In this document: piece by piece, positions 57,531 to 64,000 of the stretch
Layout: each line of letters begins with the position of its first letter
How positions within the stretch are numbered: position 1 is the stretch's first letter
Made by a program: the position numbers and the translations under genes
The notes under the pieces: generated by a model
The model's input: the letters and a program-made list of their open reading frames with translations, nothing else
What the model was told of the DNA's origin: nothing
Database searches by the model: none
DNA from: Cristatella mucedo
Lineage: Eukaryota; Bryozoa; Phylactolaemata; Cristatellidae
Reading direction: 5' to 3'
Assembly: GCA_009760855.2 (NCBI GenBank)
Contig: WPIO01000062.1
Location: 1,894,001 to 1,958,000 of the forward strand
Length of the DNA stretch: 64,000 nucleotides

Positions 57531-60500
57531 GTAAGCTCTGGCAGTCTAGTCTATAAAAAATTGATATAGCTCGCATCAGTGCGCATGGATAATCACGTTA
57601 AATGCTGGCTCTTGGAGGATCGCGATGGCGTCGTGAAGTTTTCCGATCTCATTCGGTTTTACGCTCCATCTGCCTTTCTTTACCGCTCTCTGCTGACGCT
57701 GACTAGATCTACTATGCCCCTGGCCAGTGTGGCATAATTTCATCGTGGTCTCACATTGGCATGTAACTGAAACTGTCTGTGATTTTATATTTACTGCTTA
57801 AGGAACGTACGCAGGCGAACGCACACCCCCAGGGACGCCTACAGCCACCGTTAGTATAATCCAGCTTCGCTCGTTTTAAAAGATGAGAGTCACCGCATGC
57901 AGGGCTTGATATAGTTTCTTCTGGAGACCCACCTGGTGTGTGCCCGCCAGCGCTTCTTATACCCGCAGAGTAGCTGGTGAAGTTCCGGCGTGCATGCTTG
58001 GCAGTGGCTCAGCGAAGCTGTTTCCTTGTATGTTTCGGTTCAACGCCGTAGATGCATGAGCAGGCTAGCGTGAGTGTGGCTGCCCGTGAGCTTGTCGCGA
58101 GCAACAGCCCGTAGAGTTTGTATGTCAGGTACCGCCAGGGTAATCAGGCTCAGCAGTGGGTGGAGGAGTTGTAACTTTCCCGACTGTCACAAATGAGTCA
58201 AGTCGAGATTGACTTAATCGGCTTGCACGGCCTTTAAATGAAGTAAAAGTGAAACATTATATGGGATTACGTAAACCAACATTGTACTCTCAGGTGAATT
58301 AATTCATTGCATATTTTAATTACCTTGCCACTCAGTTTTAAGAGAATAATAATAGATTCCTACATTTATAAAAAAAAAAGCGTTACTACTTGATAATTAA
58401 GTAACATGACCTCGCCAAAGATGTCACATGTTTGATCGCTTAGAAGTCTGACGGCAATTTCCTTTACTTCGTATGTAGATTTTGGGTTATTCCCAAATAA
58501 GTTCCATGCCCCCTAACTCTAGACTGTCCAAAAGGCAAATGAAATTGCATAGTGACCGTCGCCGACCGGGTGGGACACGTGCGAATACGTCAGTAGTCTG
58601 CACATCGGTGTGCAGCTTCCTGCTGTCAAAACCGGAAGTCAACATTTCCACCCGAAATTCTCCGATTGACGTCCGCTGGTCCTTGCCCAGAAGTAAGGGA
58701 GGCTCTAGCACTTAAAGACTTAAGTCATGGGGTCGAGTCCTGCTATTGCTTATTGCAAAAATGGCCAACTTCAAGCAGGGCGGTAGCTTGTAAGACTCTT
58801 CTATCGATATTCGAGTGAAGCTATTGAATCTGCCAACATTCACTTGCATCGACCTACCAAGTGGTATTGGGTTAGTGTGCTAGTGATTGGCAGCAGGGGC
58901 ATGTATGGTTTTTTCTTCATCAGCCAAACTTAAAAGCATTGTGTGAAGTCAAGTCTGCATTGTCCATTTTCTGTCTGCCAGCTTTTATCGGTTGTCTGAT
59001 AAGCTCCACCCATGAGGAGTCGCCGGTCATTTGTGACCATCTCCGATATCTTTGGTCACCATCTTCCGACGGAATATATTCTCATAATTCGAGCTAAACG
59101 TGTCTCGTAAACAAGAACTTTAGTGTTACAGCAGTACTCCAGCTCAGTAAGGCGCCCGTGTTGTCATAAATGTATCCATGCTTATTGCCTTACGTGCCAT
59201 TTCTTTCAATGCAAAGGAGATGGGCACTCGAAGGCACTTCAGATTTATCCTCTGACCGTCACTTTCTGTCTTTACTCGGAAGTTGAACAAGACTGAACTT
59301 CATCTGACTGCCTGCCGAAAATAGACGGCACTTTCCAACAAGTTGGTGGTGTGTGTTTAAATGTCTATGAAAAACAAAGGGTGTTGACGTGACTTCAAAT
59401 AGATTTACAGTCGCACTTTCATGGCTAAATAATGCTCTTCTACCTAATGGCTGGGTATGCCATCTGATAGTATTTTTTAGGGGCAGCTTACCCTCCTTCC
59501 AAATCTTGCCCTAGGATCGGAGAGTTTGAGTCTTGCTGGTGCTAAATCCTTTATTGCTAGCTGAAAGGCTTTTCGACCGCTATTTAAGAAGAGGCTATTA
59601 AATCAGTCGACCTTTAATTACGCTAGATTTTTTCCGGACCTATGCCATCACACGTGGCTGCAGCCATGTCTTGGGCTGCCCCAAATGATAGTAATTGTTG
59701 GCACCGGTCGACTTGCTAGAAAAGGTAGAAAAGGAAATTATGTGCCTGTCTCAGCAGTTGGGTCCACACCACCAAAAGGCTGCCACTACCAAGAGTCGTT
59801 ACTAGCCCCGATCATGCCAGATGCAACTTGTGCATTTTATTCTGCAGCCTCTTTGCCCTTTTCACCCTCTGACATCGTATGATTTGTTCGTTGTTATTTC
59901 TCTGATCAAATCTATACTTTATATAGTTTGACTCCTTGAATCCTGGCAGTTGAGTCTATCTTGTTGTTGCATTTCTGCTGTCTGCTTCTGCCAGATGTCT
60001 CACACGTGGTACCGATAAAGATGCTGCATTAAGCCCTTTCTGTTTATGAGAGATTGAATTTTCACTGCGCACGCTATATTACTCACTAGAGAGGGCATTA
60101 TGTAATATAATCGCTATACAAATTACACACCATTGTGTCTCTGTAAGCTCGATTATGTAAAATAGATACTTGCTGTGGTTCAGGATTTGCGTAGACCGAC
60201 TTCTAACGGGTCTTGCCAGTGATAACTTGCAGAACACGCTTCTCGATTGTGCAGTGCTCCCAACAACTGCAGCAGCCCCCAAGTTCCACACTTTGGCTTC
60301 CCTTGAGCTGAAACTTGAGCTTGAAACTCGCATTAGATAGAAAGTGAGAGAGACAGACAGAGAGAGACAGAGAGCCTGACCTTCTAGCAGTTTCACCTTG
60401 ACTCCTAATGTCCAGCAAAGGATTTACAGGTGACTGCCTAGCCTCAGTTTATGCCAGCTTCTGACCGTGTGCTGCATTGGCTGGTAGTGGGGGATTGATT

Positions 60501-61360
60501 GTCCGGCCTAGGCAAAGTGGTTGGTCATATGTCGTTGGTCGAGGAATACGTGCAAGGATGCCATAGTTGGCTTCAGATCTTTCGAGATCGGCCACGGGTT
60601 TCTTCCACTCATTGTTGAGTGGTCATCATCCCTTCTCTCCCCCCCCCCCAGTTCGTCGGACCCATTCTGTTGCATCGTTTGTTGTGGCAGCAGGGGGAGC
60701 CCTGTGACCTGCCCAGGGAGCTCTTTAGGCACTCCACTCTAGTATTATGTATTATGTTTCACTCGGTCATCGGCAGCATCGAAGTGTAGCAGAGCCTCCG
60801 AGCATTTGATGGGGTGCCCAAGCCAGTGGGTGACCTGTCCACCAGTATAACGGTAGCTGGCCACCGTCGGAAATGGGTAGCTACCAAACTATGGGTGGGC
60901 TTGAGTAGTTGTGGGCGGGTTTATCCAGCAGGACGCATGTAGACTGGCTTGCTAGCAAGCCAACGAGAATCACGTGCGTAGCTTGCTCTCTTCGTCTGAG
61001 ATCCAGGAGCTCATTTTTGAACCACTCTCACTAACGTATCAGCAGCCAGCTGATGAACGAATTTGCTGCAGCAGTTTTTCGTTTGAAGACCCGAAGGTCT
61101 CCCGGTAGTTTCTGCTGTAGCTGTTAGCTGACTGTCAGTGCCTGCCCACCCAGCGTTGCTTTCTACCGGGCTGGCCATGCCTCGGTAGAAAGGCTTGCCG
61201 ACGATGGCTTGCCTGTTGCATCAGTGCAATGTGTGTGGAGAGGCAATAGTCAGCAGTCGAAGCCACTAGAAGTGTTGGTTCTGTTTTTGGCCTACTCTTT
61301 CATTTATTTGAGGCTCCAGCATTCAGCTCACCTGGGCATCTCTGCATCTATAAGCTTTGT

Positions 61361-61406
<46 letters not shown>

Positions 61407-62072
61407 TTGTCACCGATACCGAAGCTGTCAGTCTGCAGCAGCCCCGGTCTATTCCCTCTGCATTGGCCACTTGCAGCTCGTGTGTCTCCCTTGCAATTTG
61501 TTCTTGAGGAGGTAGCTGACTGCGACTGTTGTGGGTGGCAGTAAGTTAGAATGGACTTGCTGCAGAGCTTGCTGAGTCCCTTCCCTGAGCTGAGCTCTAG
61601 AGTGCCCTAGTTAGACTAGGTTAGCTGTCGAGTTTGGTGGTTGTTTGGCAGTGGTAGGCAAAGAATTGAGACCATGTGACTCTCAAGGTCCTGTGAGTGG
61701 GTGGGGAGTGTAATCAAATTAGTCAGATATAGTCGCCAGACCTCAGTCTCACTTTTCGGTCACTGGCCGCAGGATCGGCCTTTGCCAGCGTGTTCCTGCT
61801 CATTCGCAGGGAAGACACTTGCTTGCAATTGGCCCAGCAGGTTACCACCGAACGTGAGTTCCTGGCAAGCCTCGGCCGCGATAGACTGCATGCAGCTTCT
61901 GAGCGGCGTGGCATGCATGCCACGTCCCACTCTCCTGTAGATGCACAGCGCACGCTGAGACTGCTTGAGGACTATCATGCACGAGTCAGCTCGTCTGGGG
62001 ACAAGGCATTGCAAACTGCAGTGAACAACGTCATTAAGATCTTCAAGAGCAAGCTCTTTGCTGGACTAGTTG
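57512..62072 (+). CDS. DLG1: Discs-large (DLG/SAP97-type MAGUK), 5' end only
   Basis: DLG proteins are PDZ-SH3-GuK scaffolds under the plasma membrane; the N-terminal L27 domain mediates assembly with partners such as CASK and MPP7. Joining 57512-57530 to 61941-62072 gives MPFHKS followed by an L27 domain (DAQRTLRLLEDYHARVSSSG, then VNNVIKIFKSKLFAGLV), which aligns in register with the start of human DLG1. Both introns interrupt codon position 1, as required. PDZ, SH3 and GuK exons are not in the window, or not recognised, so this is a partial gene running off the right end. It could be the single invertebrate DLG1-4 orthologue; DLG5 lacks this arrangement. Confidence 0.85.
58695..58850 (+). 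mobile_element. SINE family 2, degenerate copy
   Basis: B box GGGGTCGAGTCC and tail AGACTCTTCTATCGATATTC then AAGCTATTGAATC. Confidence 0.6.
59505..59612 (+). mobile_element. SINE family 2, degenerate copy
   Basis: Keeps GAGTCTTGCTGGTG and the tail CGACCGCTATTTAAGAAGAG then GCTATTAAATCAG. Confidence 0.5.
61363..61404 (+). repeat. (CA)n microsatellite
   Basis: Twenty-one uninterrupted CA units in DLG intron 1. Confidence 0.98.
61941..62072 (+). CDS. DLG1: DLG coding exon 2 (L27 domain)
   Basis: 132 bp between acceptor TCTCCTGTAG and donor G/GTGAGT: two bases finish Asp, then 43 codons make the helical L27 core with LRLLEDY and IKIFKSKLF. The open frame extends further 5', but the acceptor and the family boundary fix the exon here. 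It ends in phase 1, so the next exon should complete another Asp codon. Confidence 0.92.
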
Positions 62073-63240
62073 GTGAGTCGAGCGCAGCAGTCGAGTGCAG
62101 ATGGCTTCCATTTTTATAGCTTCCATTGTATCTTGTTCACTCGTTATCCCGAAGCGTCGCTCTCGCTGCTGTGAGACTTTGCCTGCTGACCGTAATTCGC
62201 AAAGTCGTCTCGTCGTCTGCTGTGCCTGCCTTGCTCGTTGTACTTGCGAGTTTGCCGAATTTCGGTGGTTCAGTGCATGCAATGCAGACAGCTGTGTGCA
62301 ACGGTAGGCTCTATTGGTCTAGTGCTAGCCTGCGATGGCCGACAAGGAGCGAGCAGCGAGGCTCGCAAAAGGGCAAACAAAATCTCGCCCAATGAGCCAG
62401 CCGAGCTCAGCATTTGATCATCGACCAAAGTTGGTTCCGTGACAGCTCTCTGCTGGCAGATTAAGAAGAAGACTCACTGGGCACGTGGTAGAGCCGATGT
62501 TGCTGAGTGTTTGTTGTTAATGTGCATTGCTCATTCAATTATTTGAGGTAAGATAAAGTAACTGCCTTTATGGAGGGTCTGCTATTGACAGGCATCAAGA
62601 GACATGCCAAGCAGGAGATGGAGCGAGGCCTGCAATTAGTTTCTTCAGGCATGCTACTAATCTTAGGCTGCTTACAGACTGCAAGTCATCTTGCCCTCCC
62701 CCACTCATTAGTTGCCAGTCGTGCAGACTAGTCGATATCAATTTGTATTCCTACAAGCTCCACTCACAGAGAAATCACCGGAAGGCCACTTTAATTTGGT
62801 AAGAAATGGCATCGAGTTTTTGGTCACTCTCCTCCCAAACAATATATCCTGGTAACTCGGGCTAGTGGTACGCTATAAAGAGTTTCTCTCACTGCAGGTT
62901 TCAATCATTGCCTCAACAGTTTAATCTGCCATTTCTTTCAATGCAAGTGCATCTGGTTCTCTAATTTGTTGATTCTCCATCCGTCTTGGCCAAGGAGTAG
63001 ACCCGGAGCTGTAGATCCAAGGAGTAGACCCATGCTGTAGATCCAAGGAGTAGACCCATGCTGGGCTCCGTTCGTCAACCGTCTGGTTAGAACCACTTCT
63101 TGCTCTGGTGAGGTAGGCCTCAGAGGCAGATGGAAGTTGGTTGCCTCTGTCTGTCGGAGCGGACAGTCTTTGCAAGCATTTGTGATATGCCTTCTCCTAC
63201 CAGACAGGGCCTTGCTAGGCACCTGCAATAGGTTATGATG
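62073..63240 (+). other. DLG intron 2 (start), no exon confirmed
   Basis: No sequence matching the residues that follow L27 in DLG proteins is seen before the LINE at 63.24 kb. A short near-duplicate (GTAGATCCAAGGAGTAGACCC) recurs at about 63,012 and 63,038. Confidence 0.5.
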
Positions 63241-63244
63241 TGGC

Positions 63245-64000
63245 CAGCGATACATTTTAGTTACTTACTATCTATGGGAAAACCAAGTGTAATTCAGAAA
63301 TTGGAAAGGCTAGCGGTCAAAATCGGCTCTGCCAGCATGTCTTCTGTTGAATCTGCACGAAATTTAGGTGCCATGTTCCAAAGTGACCTTTCGTTAGACG
63401 ACCATATCAGCTCCACAATCAAGTTGGCCTACTTTCAGCTACATAACATTGCTAAAATTCGGGCTTGTTTAAATAGGGATACCACATCTAAGTTGGTCCA
63501 TGCATTTGTGACATCTCATATTGACTTCTGTAACTCACTGCTTGCTGGCCTACCGGCGTGTGCAATCAGGCGCTTTCAGCTGGTGCGAAACTCTGCAGCT
63601 AGGCTTGTCAGTCGTGAGCATGGCAGTTGCCACATCACACCACTTCTCACCGACCTGCACTACCAGTCAAGCAACACATCGACTTAAAATTTTGTCACAC
63701 ACTTTTAGATCCCGTCATTCTTTGGCTCCAGCCTACCTATCTATCAGATCTACTCCCCCAGCAGGCAAAGCATCGTACCACCCGCTTTTCGGAAACTAAC
63801 TGTTTACCTATACCTCGTACAAACCACAAATCCTTTGGGGACCGTGCATTTAGTTGGTATGCTCCCAAAGCCTGGAACTCACTTCCAACTTGCATCACGA
63901 CATCTCCTGACTTGACCACATTTAAAAAGAAATTGAAAACACCTATTTATGACAGCATTTAGTGGGTCACTATGATTCGTCCTGTGTGTGCTTATGCATG
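63245..64000 (+). mobile_element. LINE family A, copy cut by the window end
   Basis: RT from MGKPSVIQKLERLAVKIGSA through LVQ/LVRNSAARLVSREHGSC to HIDLKF, then the start of the 3' UTR (GACAGCATTTAGTGGGTCAC). One frameshift near 63660. Confidence 0.92.

Larger units (their letters stand above)
57531..61940 (+). other. DLG intron 1
   Basis: 4.4 kb without a recognisable conserved exon. It holds two degenerate SINE family 2 copies (58.7 and 59.5 kb), a (CA)n run at 61.36 kb and short ORFs that look like chance. Confidence 0.7.

Noticed and set aside
61790-61940. 5' extension of the DLG L27 frame
   Set aside because: The open frame continues upstream by chance; a good acceptor at 61940 and the family exon boundary, plus a phase-matched MPFHKS exon at 57512, explain the start better.
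62790-62820. Possible 29-bp DLG microexon (CACAG/AGAAATC...TTTG/GTAAGA)
   Set aside because: Splice signals are good, but the encoded KSPEGHFNL does not match the conserved residues after L27 and would not complete the expected Asp codon.

Overview
The window is animal nuclear DNA: spliced protein genes with canonical GT-AG introns, long introns, and dense non-LTR retrotransposons, tRNA-type SINEs and DNA-transposon relics. The two genes recognised (WDR44 and a Discs-large MAGUK) are metazoan families. The repeat content suggests an invertebrate, but the species cannot be named from sequence alone.

Layout. 1-9.9 kb is gene-poor: an unidentified dispersed repeat, a GC-rich patch with a (CT)n run, a hAT (ZBED5/GTF2IRD2-like) transposase relic, several LINE copies and a degenerate tandem array of roughly 175-bp units (about 6.1-7.9 kb). 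From 57.16 kb down to 9.92 kb on the minus strand lies a complete WDR44 homologue. I reconstruct 18 coding exons whose intron phases agree from ATG to stop (about 948 codons plus stop). They encode an N-terminal FFAT-like VAP-binding motif, a coiled coil, a proline-rich SH3-ligand segment and seven WD40 blades. Its introns hold nearly all the repeats: two L2/CR1-group LINE families (A, with an (ATT)n tail and a conserved 3' hairpin; B, with a TACAT-type tail), two SINE families, Ty3/gypsy and Tc1/mariner relics, and a fragment of 28S rRNA.

Head-to-head with WDR44, a plus-strand DLG (SAP97/Discs-large) gene begins at 57,512. Its first coding exon (six codons plus one base) and the L27-domain exon (61,941-62,072) are visible; the remainder is beyond the window or not recognised. 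The two start codons are 354 bp apart, so the pair probably shares a bidirectional promoter. WDR44 links Rab11/Rab8 carriers to ER contact proteins, and DLG is a membrane scaffold; the arrangement implies shared promoter control, not a shared pathway.

No bacterial-type system, CRISPR array or operon is present. The most interesting items are the shared 3' hairpin of a SINE and LINE family A, the 28S rRNA fragment bounded by direct repeats, LINE copies self-nested in antisense, a 56-bp-arm palindrome and the degenerate satellite.
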